From positions 1-64,000 of the IMG/VR virus record IMGVR_UViG_3300023174_000052: a stretch of DNA of 64,000 nt; one strand, written 5' to 3'. This stretch comes from a virus. Shown here in pieces: positions 36,367 to 45,180 of this stretch. A model generated the notes under the pieces. It was not told the origin of the DNA. It worked only from the letters and a program-made list of their open reading frames with translations, and searched no databases. Within the stretch, counting starts at the first letter, position 1. Each line of letters begins with the position of its first letter. Made by a program: the position numbers and the translations under genes.

Positions 36367-39300
36367 TTACGCGAGGATTTTTAACGCTCGCCACCTCGTC
36401 GAACAACCGAAGTCAGACGGTTCAAGTTCGGCGACGCAGAAAGAATATCGAGCCAATTCAGTGCCAGGCCAGTTCCAGCAATACATCTTCTTCGTCGTGC
36501 CAGATTCGCCCATAGCGTTAATGAGCAAGTATTCTTTTCCACCCTTCGTTTTCTTGGGTGTCGCATTCTCTACGATGAACCAATACAGATCAGCTCCGGA
36601 TTCTGCCAACGCATCGATTGAGCCTACGCCCTTCTCTGCGAGTTTGCGAGTAGTATCCTGGGATACAATGATCGACGGGTCGAAAGAACCGAGAAGCTCG
36701 AGACTATTCTGGACCAATTGCTGCGATGACCATTCAGGAGTCCCGACTGATTCCAGAGCCATTTCCTTGAGTCGACGAGGACCACGGTTGGGATCGGTCT
36801 TCAACTTTTTCTTTAGATCGTCCCAATTATTGACGACGACATCTAACATCGCCTGATAACTCGGGAACAACCTGCCGGGACCGACACAATCCATAGATTC
36901 AAATGCTCGAATCTTGACAAGACTTTCCATTGCCCGTTTATTGAATTTAGACCAACGCCATTCTCCGTTGTCGTCCCACAGGAACGATTCGATATTATTG
37001 AACGGACGCTTTGAGATGAGTTCATTAACTGCGATTTCACCGACACCCTTACAGGATAGGAAAGACGGCATAAACTTCTTTCCAGGCAAAATCGTCCAGG
37101 ACGACGTAGCCTGATTCACATCGATGGGAACAATAGAGTATCCAAGTCCCTTGATTTCATTAGCAGCCTTCGCTCGGTCCTTCGGGTCACCAGACATCGA
37201 CTCGAGGTAAGCGCAGAGCCATTCCTCTTCGAAGTAAGTAAGTAGCCAAGCACACTGATAAGAAACCATGGAGTAAGCTACTGCATGTGATGCGTTGAAC
37301 CCGTAACCACTGAAGAATAGAATCTTTTCGAAGAGTTCATCTGCGACTCGAGCTGGTACTCCGTTGTTAACAGAACCATCTACGAATTGCTTCTTGAGCG
37401 CGATAGCTTCGGCCTTTTGAGCCTCTGCCTTTGCTGCCGTTCGCTTTAGTAGAGCTCGACGAATCTGGTCACACTCTCGCTGCGGGAATCCTGCGACTAC
37501 GTTACAAAGCTGCATGATCTGTTCCTGGAAAACGATCGCACCGAAAGTAGGTTCCAGGACTTGTTTGATGAGCGGATGATGATAGTTTACGGCCTCTGGA
37601 TTAGACTTCGCTTCGTTATAGATTTTATCTACACCTGCCGCCAAAGGTCCAGGTCGATAGATAGAAGTAAGAGCTGCAAGGTCGACGACGCTCTTCGGCT
37701 TACACTTCGTGAATAGTCGTTGAGCACCAGCGTTAACGACCTGGAAGATACCACAATACCTGCCTTCGTGATAAACGTATTCATACACGTGTTGATCTTC
37801 GGTATCGATGACGTCTGGCGCCATGTGATTAGTATACCATTCGCTGACCTGTTCGAACGATGGATTCTCGATACCCTCACGACGTTTGAGGATTAGTTCA
37901 ATTGAACGCTGGATGATTCGAAGAGTCTCGAGACCGAGAAGGTCAAACTTAATCCATCCGAATTCTTCCAAGTGTTTGAAGTTCATGCCTTCGACCCATG
38001 GAGTCTGTTGTTCTCCTCGAGCCATGATAAGTGGCATGCGTGCATCTACATTCTCTGATACGATGACACCACCAGCATGTCGACCAAGAGACTTGTTCTG
38101 TTTGAAGAGAACGTCAATTGGTTCAACAAGTTCAGGATGCCGTTCCATGAATTCCCTGAATGGTTGGCAGTGTTCGAGCGCATCTTCATAACGGAGAACG
38201 AACATGTTTTTATCGTCGCCCTGTTTATGAATCGCTCGCATTACATCTTTCTCTACAGACTTTAGACCTTCGTTAACTTCGTCAAGTGGAATCCCATAGA
38301 ATCGTCCGACGTCTCGAATAAGAGTCTTCAATTTGAATGTGTTATAGTTCGAGATGGGAACGATGTTATCGTCTCCGAATGTTTCCCGTAGCATACCAAG
38401 AAGCATTTCGCGGTCGCCGATATCGACGTCGATGTCAGGATATCCTTCTCGGAACTCAGACAAGAATCGAGCGAAAAGCAGGTTATATTTGATCGGGTCG
38501 ATATCGGTAATATTCAGGACGTAATTAACAAGAGAACCACCACCAGATCCTCGACCCGGGCCGATGAACATGCGAGTACGAGCGACGTCGAGAATAGCCT
38601 TCATCGTCAAGAAGTATTCGCAGAAGTTCTTGTTCTTGATGACTTGGAGTTCTTCCTTGAGTCGTTCGACATATTCTGGCTTATCTGCGAGTCCACGAGC
38701 AATCAAACCTTTCTTGCACTCATCGACCAGCGCCTTGACTGCTGTCTTCCCCTCGGGAATGACATAACTCGGAAGCTTCATCGTCCGGTCAGGTTTGATT
38801 TCTCCAATGAGATTGTGAGCGATGTCGTGTGGTCGTTCGATTGCGTCTCGAACCACTTCGATGTTTTCAAGGTAGAAAGGATGAATTTGAGCAGACTTTT
38901 CTACTTCTTCCCAAACTTGGTCGGCGTTCTTCGGGTATAGTTCACACTTCAGCTCGTCGACAGACTTAGGAAGAGAGTCAGGATTGATTTCTTCGTAGTT
39001 CAACCACCCCAGCTTCTTATAGAGTTCGCGTTGTTTCCATTGAGCAGGCCGAGGATAGTGCGAATCGCAAGTAACAACCATCTTATCGGTCAGGCCAGAT
39101 TTCTTGGCGAACTCGATGAGAGCACGATTCGTTAGGTGCTGTGCGCCGAGTTTATTAAACTGTAGTTCCAAGTAAGCGTTTCCACGACCGACAGCCCATT
39201 CAAGCTTGTCCCATACGTTTCCAATACGAGCCATGACTCGGGAGAGAACACCCGGGTCGTCGAGTAGTTGTGGACCCAACTCATCGAATGCGAGTTGCTG

Positions 39301-40002
39301 GACTTCCTGGAAGATTTCGAAACTCAACATGCCACCGATACAGGCAGTGCTCACAACGAAGTGCTTTTGCTCGCTGTGTTCATGCAACATGTTGAAGTCG
39401 ATTCGAGGGAAACCATAGAATCCCTCTTTATAGCTTCGAGAAACCATGTGAAACAGTCGAGGAAGAGCCTCTGAATTTTTGGGAAGGACGACGAGGTGAT
39501 GCCGTCGTTTGAGAGGATTGAAATACTTCGTCGACTTCGTCTCGTCCTCGTTTTCGATAGTGAACGATGCGTCCTCAGCGTCTACAACGCCCAACCCGAC
39601 AGTCTCGTCGTCTTTATCGGTCTGCGCAACGATGAGTCGCTTGTTCTTTTCCTTCGCCTCTTTAGCAAGTTTCTTCTCTAACTTGCGAGCCTCGGCCTTA
39701 TCTTTGTGTTCGGCGTACTCTTCCTGCCAAGAGTTAAGATCAGGGTGGAGGTATACCTCACAACCAGGAATGAATCGAAAGTTCTTACCAGATTTCTTAA
39801 GCTTTTCAGCATAAACCTGTGCATGCCCGAAAGCATTCATGTGTCCGTGATCGGTGAGAGCCCAACCATCGACACCATTCTCAATACAAAAGTCCATGTG
39901 TTCATTCGGATACCCGAGTCCATCAAATGTACTAAATCCCGAGTGATTATGTAGGGACAAGAACCGTTTTGGTGAAGTGATGCCTTTTAGAATTTCGGAC
40001 AA
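36367..40002 (-). CDS. dnaE: DNA polymerase III alpha subunit (DnaE type)
   Basis: A 1211-residue C-family replicative polymerase, presumably the phage replicase. It starts with a PHP domain (SLHNHSGFSTFDG at 16-28, ALTDHGHMNAF, FIPGCEVY). The palm has IGPGRGSGGGSLVNYVL near residue 480, YPDIDVDIGDRE near 525 with the first two catalytic aspartates, and KFDLLGLETLR near 687 with the third; YRPGPLAAG and FQEQIMQLC follow, then helix-hairpin-helix and an OB-fold end (YLLINAMGESGTTKKMYCWN). The PHP metal sites look largely kept, so proofreading may be built in. TTG start, with GGGAG upstream. No clamp, loader or separate epsilon gene is in the window. Confidence 0.95.
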   Translation of the reverse strand: MSEILKGITSPKRFLSLHNHSGFSTFDGLGYPNEHMDFCIENGVDGWALTDHGHMNAFGHAQVYAEKLKKSGKNFRFIPGCEVYLHPDLNSWQEEYAEHKDKAEARKLEKKLAKEAKEKNKRLIVAQTDKDDETVGLGVVDAEDASFTIENEDETKSTKYFNPLKRRHHLVVLPKNSEALPRLFHMVSRSYKEGFYGFPRIDFNMLHEHSEQKHFVVSTACIGGMLSFEIFQEVQQLAFDELGPQLLDDPGVLSRVMARIGNVWDKLEWAVGRGNAYLELQFNKLGAQHLTNRALIEFAKKSGLTDKMVVTCDSHYPRPAQWKQRELYKKLGWLNYEEINPDSLPKSVDELKCELYPKNADQVWEEVEKSAQIHPFYLENIEVVRDAIERPHDIAHNLIGEIKPDRTMKLPSYVIPEGKTAVKALVDECKKGLIARGLADKPEYVERLKEELQVIKNKNFCEYFLTMKAILDVARTRMFIGPGRGSGGGSLVNYVLNITDIDPIKYNLLFARFLSEFREGYPDIDVDIGDREMLLGMLRETFGDDNIVPISNYNTFKLKTLIRDVGRFYGIPLDEVNEGLKSVEKDVMRAIHKQGDDKNMFVLRYEDALEHCQPFREFMERHPELVEPIDVLFKQNKSLGRHAGGVIVSENVDARMPLIMARGEQQTPWVEGMNFKHLEEFGWIKFDLLGLETLRIIQRSIELILKRREGIENPSFEQVSEWYTNHMAPDVIDTEDQHVYEYVYHEGRYCGIFQVVNAGAQRLFTKCKPKSVVDLAALTSIYRPGPLAAGVDKIYNEAKSNPEAVNYHHPLIKQVLEPTFGAIVFQEQIMQLCNVVAGFPQRECDQIRRALLKRTAAKAEAQKAEAIALKKQFVDGSVNNGVPARVADELFEKILFFSGYGFNASHAVAYSMVSYQCAWLLTYFEEEWLCAYLESMSGDPKDRAKAANEIKGLGYSIVPIDVNQATSSWTILPGKKFMPSFLSCKGVGEIAVNELISKRPFNNIESFLWDDNGEWRWSKFNKRAMESLVKIRAFESMDCVGPGRLFPSYQAMLDVVVNNWDDLKKKLKTDPNRGPRRLKEMALESVGTPEWSSQQLVQNSLELLGSFDPSIIVSQDTTRKLAEKGVGSIDALAESGADLYWFIVENATPKKTKGGKEYLLINAMGESGTTKKMYCWNWPGTELARYSFCVAELEPSDFGCSTRWRALKILA

Positions 40003-40026
40003 AAGTGTCTCCCTTGCTCTAAGAAC

Positions 40027-40060
40027 AATGTAACATGGTATCTCGTTTTATAACACAGAC
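40027..40060 (-). promoter_or_regulatory. candidate phage promoter, class A, for dnaE
   Basis: On the minus strand, GTCTGTGTT (40060-40052), 16 bases, TGTTACATT (40035-40027), then 24 bases to the dnaE start. Both halves fit the class A motif at 7544, differing at one position in the right half. Confidence 0.55.
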
Positions 40061-40070
40061 AAAGTGAAAT

Positions 40071-40277
40071 TTATTTCCACTTTTCCACTTCTTCGATTGG
40101 CACGCCCCGAACTATTCGATTGTCGATAAACAAATCGACGACAATCTTTATTTCGTTCCACGGGGGTTTCTCGAAGTATCCTTCTCTCGGGCCTCTAACT
40201 ATAACGCAAGGCTCATTACACGCCCCAATTTCTTCGAGGCGTGTCCACTTAACCAAATCTCCTGGCTTTAGGCTCAC
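40071..40277 (-). CDS. outlying small barrel protein, GDLV type
   Basis: A 68-residue protein starting MSLKPGDLVKW, then EPCVIVRGPREG, VDLFIDNRIVRGVPIEEVEKW. Apart from strand and place it would fit the left array without remark. GTG start at 40277 overlaps the previous stop (GTGA), the same coupling habit as in the array. Confidence 0.7.
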   Translation of the reverse strand: MSLKPGDLVKWTRLEEIGACNEPCVIVRGPREGYFEKPPWNEIKIVVDLFIDNRIVRGVPIEEVEKWK

Positions 40278-40480
40278 CGAGCCTTACGAAGCGACCAATA
40301 AAAAGCTTCGAGGTATACTGTATCGCCCTTGTCGTCTACCTGTACAGCGTGATGTAACTTTGATCTGTCTGCTACCCCGACGCTAAGAGCTGGATGGCCC
40401 GTACCCAGATAAATTCCAGAGTACTTTACATTACCGGAGTCATCGATCGCGTCTACTTTGTCACCTGGTTTAACATTCAT
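40274..40480 (-). CDS. outlying small barrel protein, GDLV type
   Basis: A 68-residue protein: MNVKPGDKVDAIDDSG, YSGIYLGTG, HHAVQVDDKGDTVYLEAFYW. ATG 40480 with AGGAAT upstream is preferred; the frame is open to 40543. GDKV replaces GDLV. It is coupled to the barrel gene after it. Confidence 0.65.
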   Translation of the reverse strand: MNVKPGDKVDAIDDSGNVKYSGIYLGTGHPALSVGVADRSKLHHAVQVDDKGDTVYLEAFYWSLRKAR

Positions 40481-40482
40481 TT

Positions 40483-40692
40483 TTATTCCTGTAGTAATAA
40501 TTCTATAGCAACGCGAACCGTGGGTATATCTGATTCTTCGCATTCACCATAAGATTTATTCAAGACTTCTCTGACTCTATCCCAAACCCTATATTTCGAT
40601 TCGTCGTAAGTATACCCGCGTCTTAGTAGTTCATCAACAGCGGTTTTAACGTGCTCTTTGATAACCAGAACATTTGGATTCACGGATTCCAT
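40483..40692 (-). CDS. hypothetical protein, paralogue of the next gene upstream
   Basis: A 69-residue helical protein: VLVIKEHVKTAVDELLRRGY, RVWDRVREVLNKSYGECEES, VRVAIELLLQE. It aligns with the gene at 40753-40986 around WDRVREVL / WERLRYHL and SYGEC / SYKDC, so the two are an old tandem duplication. Function unknown. Confidence 0.55.
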   Translation of the reverse strand: MESVNPNVLVIKEHVKTAVDELLRRGYTYDESKYRVWDRVREVLNKSYGECEESDIPTVRVAIELLLQE

Positions 40693-40752
40693 ATAGTTGT
40701 ATCCTCGTCTTTTAGATGAGTGCTAATGATTCACTATGCACACTTGAGAGTA

Positions 40753-40986
40753 TCAGCTTGGGTTGTCCCTATACCATTTAATGATATCGAGTATACCCTC
40801 CACTTGGTCGTCGTCGCAGTCTTTGTATGACATGCCTCCCAAGTGATAGCGAAGTCGTTCCCATAAGTGTGCGTGTGAATTTCTAATGGGACGACCTGGT
40901 AAGGATGGTAATTTATCGCTTAAATAATCGCCGGCTTCTTTTATCGATTCCCTGACACGAGTTATCGATTCATCAGATAACGCCAA
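40753..40986 (-). CDS. hypothetical protein, paralogue of 40483 gene
   Basis: A 77-residue helical protein begun at TTG 40986, seven bases after GGAG. ESITRVRESIKEAGDYL, HLWERLRYHLGGMSYKDCDD, VEGILDIIKWYRD. The shared W-[DE]-R-x-R ... SY-x-[DE]-C core pairs it with the gene downstream. A 60-base gap follows it. Confidence 0.55.
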   Translation of the reverse strand: MALSDESITRVRESIKEAGDYLSDKLPSLPGRPIRNSHAHLWERLRYHLGGMSYKDCDDDQVEGILDIIKWYRDNPS

Positions 40987-40996
40987 TTAAATTCTC

Positions 40997-41812
40997 CTAC
41001 CTCAGTTTTTTCTGAGGTCTTGAACCTATCTTTCGTCTCGTCGCTTCGACTTTTAATCTCTTGACATGCCCTAACTTATTAACGATGTCGAACTCAAGAT
41101 TTTCCTCGAGTTCTTTAACGATTTCTTCCAAAGCTAATTTGGGCGGCGGTACTACATTCATGATTTGACAACATCTGATTAGAATATTAACCCTCTTGTC
41201 CATATCACCGAATGAGTTGCCCCATGCCCAAGCTATTGAACCATGCGTCTTTGATATCGATTCTGTCAATTCTTTTATTTTAGAAGCGAAAGCCTCTTCC
41301 ATCATCTCTGGGTCTGCATCAACGTCAATGTCTAACTCTGCGGCGACTTCTAAAAGCTCAGACCACTTACCCGTCTTAAAAGAATCGGTAGCTTCTATGT
41401 AAAGTGAAGCCAATCTATCCCTTTGAGCGTCAGAAAGTTCTTCGTTTCTATTTAATTTGTCTGGGTGTGTTAACTGGACAACTTGACGATAAGCTTTCTT
41501 GGCCCAAGGAGGAGCCTCGGGTCTCTGTGGGTCAGCTTCTTTCTCAGCCTCTTCAACTATTTTATCTGCATCTTGAGGTGGTGGTTCTGATTGCGGGGGT
41601 GGTGGAGCTTCGTCTTCTTGTTCTTTTTTAGCCGGCGTCGGTCTATGGGCTTCTACTCTTTCTTTTTCTTTGCCATACGATAACAATGCGCTACAAGCTC
41701 GATTAACGTCATGTGCGTAGACAGCCTTACGCTCAAGAACATCGATGTGTTCATCTTTTAAATCCCGTAAACGACGGGCAAGATTACGAGCTCGGCCTGA
41801 CAATCTTACCAA
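40997..41812 (-). CDS. J-domain (DnaJ-like) protein
   Basis: A 271-residue protein with a helical, basic N terminus, a Pro/Glu linker (EDEAPPPPQSEPPP) and a J domain at about residues 101-165: AKKAYRQVVQLTHPDKLNR includes the diagnostic HPD at 116-118. J domains stimulate the ATPase of Hsp70 (DnaK) and recruit clients. No Gly/Phe or zinc-finger region is present, so this is a minimal, specialised co-chaperone. The C-terminal helical part may bind the client. TTG start overlaps the previous gene. It fits with the phage GroEL as host-chaperone manipulation. Confidence 0.75.
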   Translation of the reverse strand: MVRLSGRARNLARRLRDLKDEHIDVLERKAVYAHDVNRACSALLSYGKEKERVEAHRPTPAKKEQEDEAPPPPQSEPPPQDADKIVEEAEKEADPQRPEAPPWAKKAYRQVVQLTHPDKLNRNEELSDAQRDRLASLYIEATDSFKTGKWSELLEVAAELDIDVDADPEMMEEAFASKIKELTESISKTHGSIAWAWGNSFGDMDKRVNILIRCCQIMNVVPPPKLALEEIVKELEENLEFDIVNKLGHVKRLKVEATRRKIGSRPQKKLR

Positions 41813-42039
41813 CCACGCTTATATAATTGCCACAACTCGACTGGCCAAACAAAAGACCAAGGAAGTTCTTTCTTGACTTTCACTCGAATTTCTTTGACTT
41901 CACGCTTCGTTTCGCGAGAACGAGATATGTCTTCGTATCGAACAGAAAATCGATAAGCCGATAATTTTTCAATGACCGATGCCAATATACCAACACCGTA
42001 CAAGCCTGAAACTATGACAACGTAATCTAAAGGTTGCAT
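41806..42039 (-). CDS. small membrane protein
   Basis: A 77-residue protein: MQPLDYVVIVSGLYGVGILA is one N-terminal membrane helix, followed by a highly charged region (RSRETKREVKEIRVKVKKEL) and an aromatic end (WSFVWPVELWQLYKRGW). ATG 42039 lies eight bases after GGAGG; the GTG at 42054 overlaps that site. Not recognised. Confidence 0.55.
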   Translation of the reverse strand: MQPLDYVVIVSGLYGVGILASVIEKLSAYRFSVRYEDISRSRETKREVKEIRVKVKKELPWSFVWPVELWQLYKRGW

Positions 42040-42079
42040 AAAATATACCTCCACGAATTAAGTATAACGTGATAAGGTA

Positions 42080-42553
42080 TTATTCGTCGTCGCCTGAATC
42101 TTCTAACAATTCTTGGGCAGCTCGTCGAACCGATAGTTTCTCTGGGTGTTTCTTATCTCGATTAGGGTCGGCAGCTCGTTCAATCGCAGCGATTCTCGCT
42201 TTATGGGAACTACCCCTTTCTCCCAACCAATTTGTAATAGACTGGAGTGCGGTGACTCGTTCCTGTAATACTTGGGGTCGTGTTCGCATGCGTTCACCCT
42301 CAGCCTGGGACCAACCGACGAGCCTCTTAAGTACCTCTTCGAAAGCCTTCGCCCGATCTTCTTCTTCAATTTTAAGAAGATTTTCCAAGGATGCTCGTGC
42401 GAAGTTCGATACTTCATTTAGAATTCGTGAAGCTTCGTCTTTTACTACTTCTGCTCGTTTAACTTCGTCAAGTGCAACTTGCAAAGTTTTTTCGATAGTC
42501 GTAGATACCTCTTCAACCTCTGACAGCCTGTTTTCTAATTCGTTCTTTTTCAT
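42080..42553 (-). CDS. coiled-coil hypothetical protein
   Basis: A 157-residue charged protein, nearly all helix: KNELENRLSEVEEVSTTIEK, LDEVKRAEVVKDEASRILNE, LENLLKIEEEDRAKAFEEVL. A basic C-terminal region (AIERAADPNRDKKHPEKLSV) ends in an acidic tail. First gene after the fibre-gene terminator, so it may start a transcript. Not recognised. Confidence 0.55.
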   Translation of the reverse strand: MKKNELENRLSEVEEVSTTIEKTLQVALDEVKRAEVVKDEASRILNEVSNFARASLENLLKIEEEDRAKAFEEVLKRLVGWSQAEGERMRTRPQVLQERVTALQSITNWLGERGSSHKARIAAIERAADPNRDKKHPEKLSVRRAAQELLEDSGDDE

Positions 42554-42597
42554 GAAAAAAATCTAATCGCTACGTTTCAAGTGTTTAATGATTAGAC

Positions 42598-42627
42598 AAA
42601 AAAAGGGCCGGTCACTAAGACCGGCCC
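42598..42627 (-). terminator. intrinsic terminator of the fibre gene
   Basis: GGGCCGGTC at 42605-42613 and its complement at 42619-42627 form a nine-pair GC-rich stem with a five-base loop, followed on the minus strand by seven T (A at 42598-42604). This is the strongest terminator in the window, ending transcription of the fibre gene that stops at 42654. Confidence 0.92.
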
Positions 42628-42631
42628 AAGG

Positions 42632-42647
42632 GGGACCCGAAGGTCCC
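42632..42647 (-). other. secondary hairpin before the terminator
   Basis: GGGACC (42632-42637) pairs with GGTCCC (42642-42647) over the loop CGAA, a stable tetraloop. It lies between the stop codon and the main terminator and may protect the mRNA end. Confidence 0.6.
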
Positions 42648-42653
42648 GTTAAA

Positions 42654-45164
42654 TTAGCGAACGACCAACACGATAACGTCGTCGGCGACGAGCGGGAACG
42701 CGAAGGTGATGTTGCCACTGGCTGAGGCGATGTCATAGTCCATTCCTGAACCACCGACCATCAACTGACCGTTGACGTAGACATCGACTTTCGACATCTT
42801 CTTCGCGAGGGTGGCACCAACGAGTTGGGTCCACTTGGTTCCGAAGTCGGCGCTTTCGCCGTCGAAGTGTACGAAGTCAGAAGCGGTGATAGCAGAGCCA
42901 GAAGCGATAGTCGTGCTGACTTCCTTCTTGTACTTGCCACCGGCACCACCAGCGACGAGAGCACCGATGATGGAGACTTCAGCGCCACCGAACGCGGTGG
43001 TTAACTGGGTCCATTCTTCAGCGCTTGACGCGAGCTTGATACCAGCGGTCGGCCATGAAGAACCATCGCGGTAGGAATCCGCGAAGACCATCGCGCCACC
43101 AGCAGACATGCTGAGGTGTGAGGAAGCGGAGACGAATAGAGCGCCACCGGTCTTGAGGAGTGACTGCGCGCCAGCCTTGTCGAGGGTCATGTCGGCGGCG
43201 AAGTATGAAGCGCCGGCAACATCGAGCTGCGCGTCGAGAGTGACATTGCCAACCGCGTGAACGGTCGAAAGCATGTCGACGGAGCCAGTGACGAGCATGG
43301 AGGACTTGAAGTCCGCCGCGCCATCGATGCGGAGGGTGCTGTAGGCGTGGACCGCACCATGTAGGTCGGAAGCGCCCGCGACATCCATCGCGTCGTTGAA
43401 GTCAACCGCACCGTCAGCGCGGAGGGTTGAGTACGCGTAGACTGCGCCATGGAGGTCAGAAGCTAACGCGACGTCTAACGCACCGTTAAGGTCTGCATCA
43501 GAAGCAACCGCGAGGGTTGACTTGAGGTCAGCAGCGCCAGAAACTTCGAGCTGTGCAGCAACGAGGAGCTTGGACTGGTCGAAGGTTAACTTCGCTTCAT
43601 CCTTGATTGAACCATCTTCGTCGACGATGTAGAGGCGTTTTGCAACGTCGCCGTCGATCTTGATGAGTGATGCAGAAACACCAGCGTTCGCGTCAACGAT
43701 ACCATTGAACGCAACGGCACCGGCAACAGTTAGACCAGCCTGGAGGTTGAGGTCGCCCTGGATATCCGCGGCGCCATTGACGTCGAGGTCACCACCGACC
43801 ATCGCGTCGCCAGAGAGGTATAGGTCCTTCCACTGAACCGCAGATGAACCGAGGTCCTTAGAAGCATCGGCTGAAGCGAGGAGGTTCTCAGAGAATACCC
43901 AAGCGTCCTTCGCGTTGTCCCACATGATGGTGTGGTCGGTTGTGCCCTTAAGGGTGATACCACCGCCGTCAGCGGTCGCGTCAGAAGGAGCAGAACCTGA
44001 GATCGCACCGAGCTCGATGTTCTTGTCTTCGACGATGACGGTCTGAACGTTCGCGATGATTTGATCGCCTTGAACGACTAAGTCGCCGGCGATTGAAACG
44101 TTTCCAGAGAACGTGCCATCAACTGCAGATAGGTCACCAGCAGCGGTGACGTCGCCAGTCGCAGCGTCAACAACGAACTTGGTGGTCGCAACCTTGAAGT
44201 CACCACCGACGTCAGCGGCGCCGGACACATCGAGTGTGCCATCGACAGCAAGTTGGTCAGCAGCAAAGGTTAGCTTCGCAGAGTCAACGAGTGCGCCACC
44301 GGTTCCGACGTAAACAACGCGGGTCGCGGTGAGGTCTTCGACGATCGCGGAAGCGAGGGTCGCTTCGCCATCGACTTCGAGAGTGCCGTACGCGTGAACC
44401 GCGCCGTGGAGGTCAGAAGAACCAGAGACGTCTAACGCAGCGTTGAAGTCAACGGCGCCGGCGACTGTGAGGGTGTCCTGAAGGTTGAGAGCGCCTTGGA
44501 TATCAGCCGCGCCATTGACATCGAGGTCGCTAGCAACGTTGAGGTAACCATCGACGTCGAGGGTCATTGAAGAAGAGGTGAACGCGAAACCAGTGATGGT
44601 CTTGAGTTTGCCGTTCTCGTCCGTGAAGACAACTTCCTGAGCGCCGAGCTGGCCGAGGTCGATACCTGCTGAAACGGAGAGAGCGCCGTCAACAGAGAGG
44701 GTCGTGCCGTCCCAGGTAATCTTCGAATCGTTCTTTAGACGACCGATTGAATCGTTGAATACGAGACCGCCTTCAACCGTGAGGTCTTCAACCTTCGCTG
44801 AATCGAGGGTAGCGAGAGCGTCAACTTCGAGGGTCGAGTAAGCGTGGACTGCACCGTGGAGGTCAGACGTTCCCGCGACATCGGCATTGCGATCGATATC
44901 GAGGTCACGGCCACCCTTGATGTCGGATGAAGCAGAGAGAACGCCGATGAACTGCGCAGTATCGTGCACGAACTTACCAGCATCCTGGTTGGTGAACGCT
45001 GCATCACCGTGGATACGCTTGATAGCGCCGGCGAATTGACCGAGGACGCCTTCTAGGTCGATGGCGCTGATATCTGCGGGGGCTGCTTTTGAAGAAGCAA
45101 CGCCGTCAATGGCTGAAAGACTTCCAGTAATAGCGTGAAGTCTCATCTGAGTACGCTGTGCCAT
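42654..45164 (-). CDS. tail-fibre-like structural protein A
   Basis: An 836-residue virion protein. The N terminus (RTQMRLHAITGSLSAIDG, then FAGAIKRIHGDAAFTN) is shared with the gene at 48829 and is probably the attachment part. The body is built of short Asp/Gly/Ala/Val strand repeats, including four copies of SDLHGAVHAYSTL and many DVNGAADIQG units, a trimeric beta-fibre pattern. A conserved island reads DHTIMWDNAKDAWVFSENLL then KDLGSSAVQWKDLYLSGDA. The C-terminal part has TQLVGATLAKKMSKVDVYVN, QLMVGGSGMDYD, as a knob. AAGGA precedes the ATG; a strong terminator follows. Confidence 0.8.
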   Translation of the reverse strand: MAQRTQMRLHAITGSLSAIDGVASSKAAPADISAIDLEGVLGQFAGAIKRIHGDAAFTNQDAGKFVHDTAQFIGVLSASSDIKGGRDLDIDRNADVAGTSDLHGAVHAYSTLEVDALATLDSAKVEDLTVEGGLVFNDSIGRLKNDSKITWDGTTLSVDGALSVSAGIDLGQLGAQEVVFTDENGKLKTITGFAFTSSSMTLDVDGYLNVASDLDVNGAADIQGALNLQDTLTVAGAVDFNAALDVSGSSDLHGAVHAYGTLEVDGEATLASAIVEDLTATRVVYVGTGGALVDSAKLTFAADQLAVDGTLDVSGAADVGGDFKVATTKFVVDAATGDVTAAGDLSAVDGTFSGNVSIAGDLVVQGDQIIANVQTVIVEDKNIELGAISGSAPSDATADGGGITLKGTTDHTIMWDNAKDAWVFSENLLASADASKDLGSSAVQWKDLYLSGDAMVGGDLDVNGAADIQGDLNLQAGLTVAGAVAFNGIVDANAGVSASLIKIDGDVAKRLYIVDEDGSIKDEAKLTFDQSKLLVAAQLEVSGAADLKSTLAVASDADLNGALDVALASDLHGAVYAYSTLRADGAVDFNDAMDVAGASDLHGAVHAYSTLRIDGAADFKSSMLVTGSVDMLSTVHAVGNVTLDAQLDVAGASYFAADMTLDKAGAQSLLKTGGALFVSASSHLSMSAGGAMVFADSYRDGSSWPTAGIKLASSAEEWTQLTTAFGGAEVSIIGALVAGGAGGKYKKEVSTTIASGSAITASDFVHFDGESADFGTKWTQLVGATLAKKMSKVDVYVNGQLMVGGSGMDYDIASASGNITFAFPLVADDVIVLVVR

Positions 45165-45180
45165 GTTTAAATTCCTTTAT

